Assembly: GCF_965638725.1 (NCBI RefSeq)
Contig: NC_134970.1
Span: forward strand, 6,678,001 to 6,742,000
Length of the DNA: 64,000 bases
Source: Aptenodytes patagonicus
Lineage: Eukaryota > Chordata > Aves > Sphenisciformes > Spheniscidae
Direction: 5' to 3'
This document shows positions 1-11,600 of this stretch, one piece after another. Both the position numbers and the translations under genes were made by a program. The notes under the pieces were generated by a model that did not search any database, was not told where the DNA came from, and worked only from the letters and a program-made list of their open reading frames with translations. Numbering within the stretch: the stretch's first letter is position 1; every line of letters begins with the position of its first letter.

Positions 1-2255
1 CACAGCCTCATGCAACACTGATAACTGCTGTCAGGAGCCATGTCCAGGGCACGCAGCTCCCCTTGCCACAGCCATCTCAGGGTGCTGTGTTTGCTCAGGG
101 CACAGGAAAATAACCCAATTATAATGTTCAGCTTGTTTTGCTTCCTGACTATTCTTAGCTCAGTTGGGATATAGAAACTTGCAGGGACGTCCTGTTATCT
201 CAAATTTACAGCCCTGCACAAGCCACAGCACAAGATCGCAGTGAGACCTCCCAGCCCAGCCTTCCAAGTGCAGAGCATGCTCTGGAAAGGGCCAATCTGG
301 GCTCAGCAGGAGCATTTCTCTCCTGGTCCTGGCCCTGAGACTGAGGTTAGCTAAAAGGAATAATTCACAGCCTGGTTTAGCAATAGGGCTAATAACTGCG
401 GAAACAGCCATGCTCATCTTCCCAGCACACCCATCTCCCTCCCAGCCGTGATCAGGAGGACTTCACTCATTGTCCCACCTCATCTGGCTTCCACCTAATG
501 CTCCACCACAAGGTCTGCACAGACCAGCCTCATGATCAGCCCCAGTCCTGGGCATCTCAGGGTAGCCCTGAGCATCAGCCCAAGCCCCTGCACAGCCTGT
601 CCACCGCTCATGTTCGTGCCAGACCTCGGCAAAGCTGAGATGCAGCAGGACAACGCAAGGCAGCTCTAGAAATAACTTCCATGTGCTGAACCACCTGTTC
701 CCAGAGCAGCGCCGCTTCACTTCTCCTCCTGTCGGGCGTCTGGGAACAACTGGTCCTGGCTACATCTGTTGAGCATTTATTACCCGGGTTGGGTACGACA
801 GGCTTCAGGATTGCTTATTCAAGATGCTGAACCCAGGACTGGAATCCGCAAGCACGGGAAAGACGCGTTACAGGAGGGGTGCCTCTGCATACCCGTGGTT
901 CCCGAGGGGTTGTCAAATCTCACTTCCGAGCAATGACTCAGAAGGTGCTTTTTGGAGACAAATGAAGTCAGAACTCAGCCCCGTCTGCCTCGGGTTCACC
1001 GCCTGCTTCTGCCGTCATCGTTCCCTTCCCTCTGATGCATCTGGGGCTTGGCCCTAAGCACCCCCCTCCAGCACCATCCCCTCGATCTCTGCTCCCCCTC
1101 GAACGTCAATTCCTGGCCCTACTTTTTCCCCAGGCTTGGCATGGTCCTGCTGCCCCCAGAGTTTGGTCAAATCATTTATGTGGCCTCTGAGGACCTAGGA
1201 CTTCATGTAGTCCTCTCACGACACAAGAGTGGAGACTCCCTCCTGGCCACGACAGCGCAAACATGCATTTGTGAAAGCTTATTTCTACATTTCCTTTCAC
1301 CTCCTCTCTCATACATCACTAGATCCCACAGAGCATTTGCTGAGGAACAGCAACAAAACCAGGACTGTTAAGGGGGTACCCAAGAAAAACTAACGTTACA
1401 CCAGAAAGTGGCTCTAGGAATGTTTATCCATCCTCTGCACAGAAACAGATAAACCTTTCCATTAAAGCTTTGAAATCTTGTTTTGAAAGAATTAGGAGAA
1501 CCCAGCAGATGTATTACAGAGTTAAAAAGGAATCATTGCACATATTGTTGACTGAAGAAAAATCTCCCATCATTTGCTGTGGATTAAATACTCCAGATAT
1601 CCCTCCCAATCCTTAAAATCCCCCTCTCCATTACCTAAGGGCTGGCTGGTCAAACCTCTGGGGCTGAGTTAATCCTCCACAGTCCGCAGTCCCTGCTTTC
1701 CTCCAGGCTACCCAGACATGGAGCTCTTGTTTCCCAGCACTTGCTCCAGCATGGGTCACGTCGCTGCTCCCTTCCTGCTTGGCAGGGTCAGACCATGCAG
1801 GGGAGCACCCCACCTCTAACCCACCCCACGGGTTGCCAGTGAGCCAGGGCCAGGCTGACCTGACTCCCCCACTGGCATCGCATCCCTCTTGCCCCCTCCA
1901 GAGACACAGGGAATAGGGATCTATGAGATTGCCCCGGCACCAAGGTAGCCAAAATCCTTCTCAGATGCCTTGGCACACATTGGGGTGGTTCAAAAGGTGT
2001 TGGGCAAGTTGCAAACACAACCCCCTGGAGAGGGTCCTGATGCTTTATCCGTGGGAATGCCTTCATGGCAAAAATACATCCCAGTGCAAGCAGCTGGGGA
2101 GGACCATTAACCCTGAGCCAAACCCCTTCTGGGTCTTTATCTGCCCTTCCACTGAGCATCCTATGCCGCGAGCGGGCACCCCACCGCCCCAGCCTTACCT
2201 CTGCCGTGGGGCACCGGTGAGATCCCAGGGAGCCGAGGGGAAGCCGGCAGGTGTC
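1..2255 (-). other. TNNT2: TNNT2 5' end: non-coding exon 1 and start of intron 1 (partial gene)
   Basis: This is inferred to be the extreme 5' end of the cardiac troponin T gene, whose coding exons lie beyond position 1. On the minus strand a consensus splice donor (AG|GTAAGG) falls at 2193-2200, so a short untranslated exon would run from roughly 2255 to 2199. Just upstream is a promoter with two MCAT motifs, the hallmark of the chicken cardiac troponin T promoter. No exon matching the acidic N-terminus of cardiac TnT (a start codon followed by Ser-Asp-acidic residues) is visible between 1 and 2190, so this stretch is read as intron 1. The next gene is LAD1 in the same orientation, as in the human cluster. 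The transcription start is estimated from a weak TATA-like element, not proven. Identity rests on promoter motifs plus synteny; no TnT protein sequence is seen. Confidence 0.62.
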
Positions 2256-2600
2256 TGGGAAATGCTCTTTGGGGGCAGGAGGCTTTAAGGGGGCTCCAGC
2301 GCCCACCCCGGGGCGGGCAGCGCCGCAAGGAATGTGCCTGGCGCCCAGTGAGGAATGCAACACTTGTGAGCTGCTATTTCAGCAGCCCCGGCCCCCTCCG
2401 TCGCTCCCCCTTCCCCCCCAGGAGCCCATATAAGCCCAAGCTATTGTGTGGCCTCAGAGATTTGCTATTTTAAACTCTCTGGACTGAGATACGCGAGTGC
2501 CCAAGGGGCTGACACAAGCCAGCCAGCTGTCACTTTCTAGGGCCGGGGACGCTGATAAGGCGACGCTGCCACGAGCGGAAGACCAGACCCTCCACCGCAG
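2255..2600 (-). promoter_or_regulatory. TNNT2: TNNT2 proximal cardiac promoter
   Basis: Two copies of AGGAATG on the plus strand (2328-2334 and 2351-2357) read as the MCAT motif CATTCCT on the minus strand. A TTAAAG TATA-like element lies downstream at about 2283-2289. Further upstream are a CArG-like CCATATAAGC (2426-2435, one mismatch), a MEF2-like CTATTTTAAA (2465-2474, one mismatch) and a GATA site TGATAA (2553-2558). Established knowledge: the chicken cardiac TnT promoter needs paired MCAT elements bound by TEF-1/TEAD factors for muscle expression, and more distal sequence for expression in heart cells. The order and compactness here fit that promoter. Confidence 0.7.
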
Positions 2601-4339
2601 CCCCTGACCCGGGCTCGCTCAGATGCTGCACCAGGTCCAAGGTGCTGTAATGAGAAGGAAAGAGTCTCCGGCTGCTTTTACCCCCCGCAGAACATGTTTG
2701 TCTCGGGTTTTTGCCTTTTTTCCTCTTGCCAGAAGAAGGGAAGTAAACCGTTCCCGGTCCCAGCCCAGGAGCAAGTGACCAGGACCACCTTAGAAAGAGC
2801 AACTTTTATTAGAAAAAAAAAAAGGCACAGAGAAAACCAAGTCCTTTCCAAAGCCCAACAAGCAAGATCAGATCCCGGGGCAGCAGTAGAGTCCCACACC
2901 GAATTTGGACACCGCAATGGTTGCTCAAGGCACAGCCCTAGCCCATTGAATGGCCCCGGCACAAGGATTTGAGCATCATTTTATGTGCTGTTCATGGCAC
3001 CCTAAAGCCAGCCTCGAGAGAGCACCCTGCTTCCCTGCTGGGTGGGCTCAGCAGCCTGGAGAGTGCCGGACCAGGGGTCTGCATAGCCACAGGCAAAGGG
3101 CTCAGGAGGAAGGGTGAGAGGGAAATGTCATTTGCAGAAGGGGCCCAGCACAGGGCGCTCAGATCCACGCAACCCCAAAAATAGGGCCATGGCCAGCCCA
3201 ACCTTGCCATATCACTAAGTGAAAGGGGTCACTGCTTGTAGGGAGCAGGGGACAGTAAGGGCAGATTAGAGAAGGCCAAGTCTCTGGCTCTGGCTCAGCT
3301 GTGTGCTGGAGGGAAGCACCAGGGCCGTCAGGTCCACCCTTCCTCCATGAGGCATCTCCAAGCTACACTGGTGCACTTTGCAAACACTGTTTGCCTTTGG
3401 TTGGGTCCCTCCAGCAGTGACAGCCTGGGAGGTGGGGGTGACATCTGCCTGCCCCACACGAGCCAGGCAGCAGGGATGGACACGGTCCATGGACGTGCAG
3501 CTGAAACTCCCTTGGCCAGGCAGCTTCTTGCCCCAGTGACATCATCCAGCTGCAAGGGAGACGTATAGATTGATCCCCTTTGCAAGCAAAGTTACGGGGC
3601 ACAGGCAGAGATTAGGAGGAAAACACCAAAATGTTGTGGGGAAGTGAGGCAAGAGTCTGCCTTCAGCATTTGCAAGGAGCCTCCAGGCCTGGGCACTCCC
3701 GGACAGGCAGTGAGTGAGGACTGGGGGCGCAGGGATAATCTTCCAGCCTTCTTCCTTCTCATCCCACAAGCAGAGGACCCTGGAGACCTGGGGTGCACCC
3801 ACACATGGCGCGGGGGACTCTCATGGCAGTGGGCTGCTGGACGGTTGGGTAGGGCTGGGCTTTGATCTTCAGAGCAAAACAGTTTTTCCCAGATCATCTG
3901 ATATTATTACAACTGATATTATTTCAACTGGAAAAGAAAGTGAGAAACAGTAAGGCCGGGCCTGAGGCTGCAAACCCCTCAAAGGCAGCTACTTTAACCA
4001 GGACCATACTCATCCCGAACAAGGGATGGGGCAGGCGGGCATCCCCTAAATCCCACCACGTGCCACTTCCTTTCCTCTCCCAGACCAGGCCCCTTCTCAC
4101 TCTTACAGCTGCCCCGAGTTGTTCCCTCCTGCTGACTCCCCCAAGTCATGGGGTCCTGGATGTCCCACACGACCCCTCTCCCCCCCATAGGCTGCTTCTC
4201 CTGTGCCTGCCCTGTGGGAGATGCACTAGCGGGCAGGTCCCGGCTCTGCCCCTAGCTCAGAGCAGTTTTCAGAGCAGCTCCATGTCTACCTTGGTGTCTC
4301 CAGGGGTGTCTCCAGGCTGCTTTACCCAGACATCACGGT
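2601..4339. other. Intergenic, TNNT2 upstream / LAD1 downstream
   Basis: No exon with family similarity or frame continuity was recognised. An A-tract at 2812-2823 is followed on the minus strand by AATAAA (2805-2810). A 15-bp direct duplication of TGATATTATT-type sequence lies at about 3899-3930. Otherwise it is unremarkable GC-rich sequence. Confidence 0.6.
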
Positions 4340-4350
4340 TTGGCAGGCTG

Positions 4351-4356
4351 TTTATT
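4351..4356 (-). terminator. LAD1: LAD1 distal polyadenylation signal candidate
   Basis: AATAAA on the minus strand, about 1.16 kb past the LAD1 stop codon. It is the first canonical AATAAA downstream and would give a 3' UTR of about 1.2 kb. Confidence 0.45.
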
Positions 4357-5418
4357 TTCCTGATGTCCTGGAAACAGGAGAGTCGTAAGTGGCACAAGAA
4401 GGTTTTCCCCATGCATCATGTGCACTGTTGCCTTGGTCTGACTTTAACCAAACCTTGAAGCATACATGCTCCAGGTAAAACCAGCCTGCTTTGAGATCCT
4501 GCACCTGGGAGACCCTCAAGACCAAGTGCAGCTCCAGCCCACAGAGATTGATGGCAGCAGGCGTTATTATAGGAAAAACTGATAAAGGAGCTGCAAGCTT
4601 TACCCAAGAGTGACCCCAGGAGCAAACCCTTTCCTGGCAGACACAGAGCCAGCACAGCCTCCTGGTACAGACACGTTTGGGCAGAACTAATCTCTGCAGC
4701 TCAGCGCTGGGGGTGCCCGGGCTTGCCTGCCTGGGCTGCAGGGCTGGGCTGGAGCTGCCCCTCCTGGTCCTGTACACAGGCGGCTGCAGGAAACTCTGCT
4801 ACGAGCAGTGGCAAAACACCTTATTGCTGAAACAGTGATACCTCCCCAGGACTTGCTGAACCTCTCCTTTCCAAATACAGTAAACTACCCTGAGGCGAAA
4901 GGGTCTCCTGTCCGTCTCCCTCACATTCATGTCTCTGGAGCAGCCGTGGTGGCAAAGTGGTGGCCTCTGAGTCCCCTTAGCTGGGCACTTTGCCCCAACA
5001 GCTACAAGACACCATACTTTTGGGGGCTGGGATACACACAGGGATGCAGATCACTCCAGACCCCACATGCAGCAGGACATCTCAATGCACACACAGGTCT
5101 CCAAGCCTCACAGAGCCCAGTGCCGAAGGACCAAGCATATGGCTCATCTCCCGGTGGCCTCCCGGTCAGAGCTAGTCCTCCAGACACTGGTAGAGGTGAG
5201 ATCATGCTAGGGTGGTCTCTCTCATGGTGGCAGGGTCAGGTCCCCCTGTATGTTTCCTGGGACACGCACCCAGCTGGTGCCTGCTCTCTCCTCACCCCCG
5301 GCTGGGAGCAGCTGCCTCGGGCACTTTGCAATCAGGATCAGGGCACAGCAACAAGTAGAGCCTGTGGCGGCCCTGCAGCACCCAAACCTCTGACCCTTGC
5401 TAAGCTCCTCTCAAACTC

Positions 5419-5424
5419 TTTAAT
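5419..5424 (-). terminator. LAD1: LAD1 proximal polyadenylation signal candidate
   Basis: ATTAAA on the minus strand, about 90 nt after the LAD1 stop codon. It would give a very short 3' UTR; use of this signal or of the distal AATAAA at 4351 cannot be decided from sequence. Confidence 0.4.
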
Positions 5425-5511
5425 GGGTTCAGCCAAGGGTTCATCAACCCTTCAAGCCCCACTACCCCAGGTGCAGGCACATGTCCCACCAGGCTGCCTG
5501 GTCTCAGGGCT

Positions 5512-5631
5512 CTAGCCCGAGGTGTCGGCACAAGCTGGTACCTTGCTCTTTTCCTCCTTGGCAGGCTCCTGAGCTCGGCTGATCCACAGATTAATGCGGG
5601 ATGTCACTGATCCCGGGATCTTCAGGTTGTC
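5512..5631 (-). CDS. LAD1: LAD1 coding exon 8 and stop
   Basis: 39 codons plus TAG at 5514-5512. It encodes DNLKIPGSVTSRINLWISR and a short charged tail; human has LRLSGVVTSRLNLWISRTQE. The tail after this block is much shorter than in human. Confidence 0.94.
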   Translation of the reverse strand, partial: DNLKIPGSVTSRINLWISRAQEPAKEEKSKVPACADTSG

Positions 5632-8600
5632 CTGTGGCACAGAGAGGGACACCAAGGTTACAGCAACAACTCTCCCACTGCATGAACGTAACCCAGGCCA
5701 GTCCCCAGGGCATGGGGAGACTGAGCAAACCTGCAACAGGCAGAGACCAGCCTACACCTTGGCTCTATCCCAGCTCCTCAAACACCAGCGCATCGGCACA
5801 AACCCACACACTGCCAGAGCACAGTTTCGGTGGCAGCCGGTGCCCGAGCCCAGCCCTGCCCGGCACCGCTCAACAAGCACTAAACTCCCACCAAACTGCA
5901 TCCAGGCAGCAGCCTGCCGGACAGTGCGTTGGTATCCAAACAGGGGAAGATTTGTCCAAAAAGCTGGTGCCTGCCCTGGCACAGGACCCCGCTGGAAGGT
6001 CCTTGCTCAAGCCAGCTCCTGCTCTTACCTTCCTGATAGCGAGTGGCTCAGCCTTGCTGGGAGCGCTTGCCTCAAAGAAGTTGCGCTTGCTGGCCACCCC
6101 CTCCGAGGACAAGAGGCTCTTCTGAATAGTCAGGGATGATTTCACCACTTCTGAGCGCTGGGAGGAGAAAGGGGCATCAGCAGGGGCAGTGCTGCACCCC
6201 AAGCAGTAAAAAGAAAATTCCTGCTTCTGGCTTGCGTCCCGAGTCCATTGGGGTCTGCTCCCTCCCTGCCCATCACCAGCTCATGGGCTTGCTCCGCTGC
6301 TCCCCGCAGCAGGACCATGCAGCAACCCTATGACCCTCTCCAAGGGATATCCCCTCCTGCTCCTAAAACCCTGAGGCTGATCCCTTCTTCTGCCTGGGAT
6401 CATCCTCTTCAACCCCATTAGCACTGGTTGTTTGGTGCAGCCCAGTCCCTCTCTCCCTTCCCCGTTCAGCTCCAGGCCACCCCTCTCCCTCTTCCCACAC
6501 ATCCCTCCCATGCCAGCCCAGCTATGCCAAGGGTTTTCGGTACCTGCACAGCTGAGGTGTACTTTTCCAGCTTCTCCCCAATGGTGGTGCTGCTACCCGG
6601 GATCCTCAGACTCGCACTGGTGAAGAAGAGGGGAGAGAGTTGAACACAGCCCCCTCAGGATCTCCTGGGACTCAGCCCATGGTCCTGGAGGACTCCACTT
6701 GGCAGGTGAAGACCCCGTCCAACACAAGCACTTCTCCTGCATCCGTCTGCCAAGTGAACCAAGGCAGCTCATTCCCTGCTGGGTTTCATCACCTTACTAG
6801 GGCCACACTGTACATTCAAAAATAGCTCTGAGCTCCTCAGTTTACCCTGTCTTCACCACTGCCAGCTCTGAACTGCATCTTCACCAACAGCAGTATGAGT
6901 TTGCCTATAGTATGCACAGGTGCAAGCCCAGGTGCCCTTAAAGCCCCACTCCCCTGCCCTGTAGGTGGGAAAGGGCATCCTATTGACTCCCTGCAGTCAG
7001 ACCTGAGCCCTCAGTTCCTCAAGAGGTTTTAAGCCACCTGTCCAAACCTTGCCATGGAGATGTGGAGGATCACTTGATCTGGCCACCAAAGGCAGATCAG
7101 GTTGCTTGTGGACCTGTAGAGTGGGTTTTGATAACTCCAAAGATGGGACCCTGTTGTCGTGCTGCACTGCTCAACACTTAACCACTCCTGTGCAGACACA
7201 AGCACCGATGAGAAACTACATCAACCAAGAGACAGCAGGAGCTAGCTGGAGAGATCTTGTACAGATGCAAGCTGTACATTGCACGTTGTCCTGTCCTCTG
7301 CTAAGCATCGCTGCCCGGTCAGCCAGGCACCCCAGGGACCAATGTTCAGCAGACCTGTGCCAGGGCACTCACTAGCTGGTACCAGGTCCTATCACCTCCT
7401 CCTCCTCCCTTGGAAAACAAAGGATGACCATTCCTGCCCAGCAAGACCAAAGTAACATGAAGAGAGGTGCTGACCTCCTTGTGAGAGGGCTTTGGCTTTC
7501 TTCTTTCTGTTTTCTTGAGATCATCTGGAAGACACAAGGAGAGGAGATACTGGAGCCATCTTTGGTTATCAAAGATAAACATGGGAGAAACTGTCTCAGA
7601 CTCGTCTCCCCCATTTTCAAGCAAGCTCCATTTTCACTCACACCAGAGCTTAGCTCATATCTCAAAGCTCTCCAGACTAAAGACAGTTTGTAGTGCTAAC
7701 AGTTTTATTCCCAATCAGGCACCATGAAAGTCAATTAAGCCTAGCCAGTCAGCCCTGAATCACAGCAGGGAGGATTGCAACAGTTCTTGGTTTTCCCAGC
7801 CTCTCCAAGCACTTTATTCCAGAGATCTTTTCTGGGGGAGGCTAGAGTTGAAGATATTCTCAGGGATGTAACAAGGGACAAGAAGGAGGATGGATTTTAT
7901 TTTTATCCTGTGCTCTCAGAGAAGACTAGAAATGCCGGAGGGTGGATGGTCATTGCTGTGACTCTTGGGGAAATCTGAGGACAATGAGCTCCCTGTTTTC
8001 TCATCACTTCCCACAAGGTTCCATGCCAGCACAAAGAGTATGAACATGGGCATGTTCATCATCACAGGCCTTCGGTCAGACATGAAGAAGGAAAACAAAG
8101 GAAAGACTGAAACAGAACCGCAATGCCTAGATCAAGGGTGGATTTTGAACAGACTTTTGGGAACAGGCTCTGCCAACATAACCTGGAGACCAAAGCAACC
8201 CTTCCCTGTCACCATCCTCCACTGCCTAAATGGGGGTCTTTCTCCCACTTGCTTTGGCTCTTACCCGAAAGGAGACAGTTCTTGGGCTGGTTCGTCTGAT
8301 GGAGCTGCTGTAGGTGACATGAGTTGGAGAAGTATCTGACTTTTCTACAGCTTCATCTTGGGTGGGAGACACCTGCATTACCTCCTTTGAGGGATTCCTG
8401 GATGGTTGCTGAGAAAAAAGCAGACATCTGATGCATCCCTGCAGAGTCTGCAGAGAAGGTTGAGGCGCAGGGAGGAGAGCAGCTAGGGTGGGAACCGGTT
8501 TGGAGGCAGGAGTTTGAGATCGAAATCCTCCAAACCTTGGCTGTCTCACTCGGATACACAAAGCCCCGGACACCTCTTCAGTGAAACCATGATGGCAATC

Positions 8601-11600
8601 AGTAGGGGCTTGCCGGAGAAGGTGATCAGAATAGTACATGCAAGGGAGGGAAAGGAGGTGGTGGGACCCTGTCCACCACCTCGTGGTTTGCAGCTCTCAG
8701 AAAAACCTTCCCCAAAAGCCCATTTCCCTCCTGGTACTTTTGGGCTCTCCATCTCTCTGTTGTCCTCCCAGTACCCAGGACTTCACACCCCAAGGGTCAG
8801 TGCCTTGTCCATTCCTGCTCACCTGCTGGTCCAGAGATGAGGTCACCACCGAGGCTGTCTTCTCCTCCGTGCTGCGGCTTCCCTGCCTGGTCAGGATCTT
8901 CACTTCGCGGAGCCGGCAGCCCCCCAGCTCTGGCGATGCCCGCTGCTGTGGCTCCCCCACCTCCTTCCTCTGCTCCCCCCGAGGCATCCCCACACCTTGT
9001 CCCTCTTTGTCCTGGAGACGTCCCCTCACCACCGCCTTCCTCTCCGAGGCCGGCTCTGGGTGCTGGTCTCCTGGTGGGTCCCCTCCGCCCTTGGCTGCAT
9101 CCTGACCCCGCTCTCCAGCCTGGATGCTCTCCTGCCCCATGCGTGGCTGCGTCCCTGCCTCCACGTGGCTCGCTCCCACCCCTGGCTCCTGCTGCTCCTT
9201 ATCCTGCCTCAGCTTTTCAGAGATGGCCATCGGAGACCTTATCCGTCTCCCTTCTTGCGTCTTCAGCACCTCCGAGAGCTTACGCTCTTCCTCATCCTCC
9301 AGAGACACCGGCTTCACCAGAGATTGAGGTCTAGAGACAGAGACAAAACAAGGGGCAAAGCTCAGCACCCCGGGGCCAGAGGGCTGGCTTTTATGCTGCA
9401 GGTGAGGTTAACCCAGGTGAAAGACTCTGGGGGGCATAAAAATCCCACCAATGTCTCTGGAGTCATCCCTGCAGACCAGGACTTGCAGCCACACTCATCC
9501 CCATCATCCCAGCTAGGCTCTCAGAGGACAAGTTTGGATTAAAAGTCTTTTTTTTCCTTTTTGTGGCAGAGATTAAGCATTTCTGCAGCCTCATCCCAGG
9601 ACATCAGCATCCACCAAGTCCTGTGCCAAGGAGCTGTGGGCTCAGAGCAGCGTGCTGGGTCTGCTGCTGGATGAGACGTGCGTCTGTGGCTCTTTGGTGG
9701 ATTAGGAAAAAAATACCACTATCTTTAGGTTTAAAGTGTTGGTCGTAAGACAATCTGCTATGGCAGGGTTCAACCACAGTCCCAACACCTTCTGCAAAAC
9801 AGTCATTTTCCCCTCCTTCTCACAGGGAAACATAGGCACCAGATTTGGGAAGAGGCAGATAGGACATTTGTCCAGGGCCACACAGACTGTAACTACACAG
9901 TCTCCAGGGCTTGGAAAGGATATGGGATAGTATTTGCCCTCCTCCTGAACTGCAATCACCACATGGCCGGCCCGTGCTAGCACCAGGGAAGGGGGACATG
10001 TCCTGTCTAGCTTGTTCATGTTAGCCATGTCCAACCCCTATTCAACCCATATGCAACCCAGGTATCCTGACACCATCACGTCTGCAGAGAGAAACACCTA
10101 CAGAGCATGAGTCTCACTGTGGACATAAAACATCTAAATATTGGACATTTCCAGGACCAATTTAGAGAGTGGGTCAGGTTGTGTAAGGGCAGTGTGATTT
10201 CAGGGCATCTCCAAATCCCAGCTCCCTGCAGCAAGGGACTTTGGGAGCACCACTGGAAAGCCCTTGGGTCACCTCCCCACTTCAGCACAGATCATACAAT
10301 GTCACTGCAATGTTCATAGGAGCAGGAGGACAGCCAGCCAGGTGCTGCATGCTCAGCCCACCTTCCCGGCAGAGATGAGTGTCTCTTTGCTCTTACCTGC
10401 TCAAGATGCCACTAGGGCATGGCCAGCACCCACCCGAGCTCAACCTTGGCACCGACCCTCACCCTGGCACACCGGCTCCCTGTGCCATGGGACATGCTGA
10501 GGCCCATGATTGAACCCACCAGAGATATACCCCTCTTCTTCTACTCCTCCTGTGAAGCCCATCCTTCTGCCCAAGAGCCCATTGGACCCCTGCTCTTCCC
10601 ACAGCTCAGCCCACTCTCATCCAGAAGAGACTCACACCAACTGCAGCAGCTTTGGCTCAGGGTTAAGAAGAACAAGGCAGCAAGCTGCAAGCTATCAGCA
10701 TCATGAGTAAGACTGATGCTAGCAGGACCTCACGCACCTGCTGGAAGCTGGACTGGTGTCTTTCACAGGGCTAGGAGGCTCTTCATCCATCGATGTGGAG
10801 GACAGCAGGCTCCGGTGCCTTCGCCGGCGCTCTCTTTGCTGTTCTTCTTCATCCTCAAGGGTCCTCTGCCTGGCCAGGCTGTTTGGGATGAAACATAACA
10901 TCATGGTGAGGCTGTGCCCTGCACAGGGAGCTTGCAGCCCTGATGCCAGACAAGAAAGGAGACCAAAACACCCTCGGGCAAGGGATGAGGGGCTGACAGA
11001 GGTTGTCTTCCCCAGCTGCTGCGTGGGGCTGGAGGAGAGGGACTCCAACGCGAGCCAGGTGTCACAAAGTGCTCTCACTCCACCCAGCTGATGCAGGCAT
11101 TTCCCAACACAAGCACTTGACTTTACAACTCCTAATTTCTTCTGTTGGAGGGAGCACTCATTTAAAAGGAATCCCTACATTACGCAAACCTTCCCGGGCA
11201 AGGATATTTAACCTGTAACTCGGCAAGACCAGGACCCTAGAGTCACCACATAGATCTCAACCACATAAACTGTCCACTAGTGACAGAAGATTTTAGCCCC
11301 AGTGCAAGTTGTGGCAACGGCATTTTAATTTTTATCGAGCAAAAAGCCTCAGATGCAAAAGCGTCAGAGGCTGAAGGTACTGCTGACAAGCTCTGCCTGG
11401 AGACAGGGATGGCAGGAGCTCCTCTTACTCCCTGCATGTGGCTGGGCCTGGGAATTGTTTGTAATCACGGATTGAACCAAAAAGACAAGGTTCGTAATCA
11501 TCTTTAAAGAGTCATCTTCAAAGATTTTATATTGCACAAGCCAAGGAAATTTTTTTTTTTTTTTGATAAAATACCGACCTGAATAAAAAGTCGTTTGGAC

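Noticed and set aside
2426-2435. CATATAAG as a plus-strand TATA box
   Set aside because: No plus-strand exon follows; it fits better as a CArG-like element of the minus-strand TNNT2 promoter.
4808-5515. 235-codon plus-strand frame
   Set aside because: Antisense to the LAD1 3' UTR and last exon; no similarity.
8638-9542. Plus-strand frames opposite LAD1 exon 3
   Set aside because: Antisense shadow of a charged, GC-rich coding exon.
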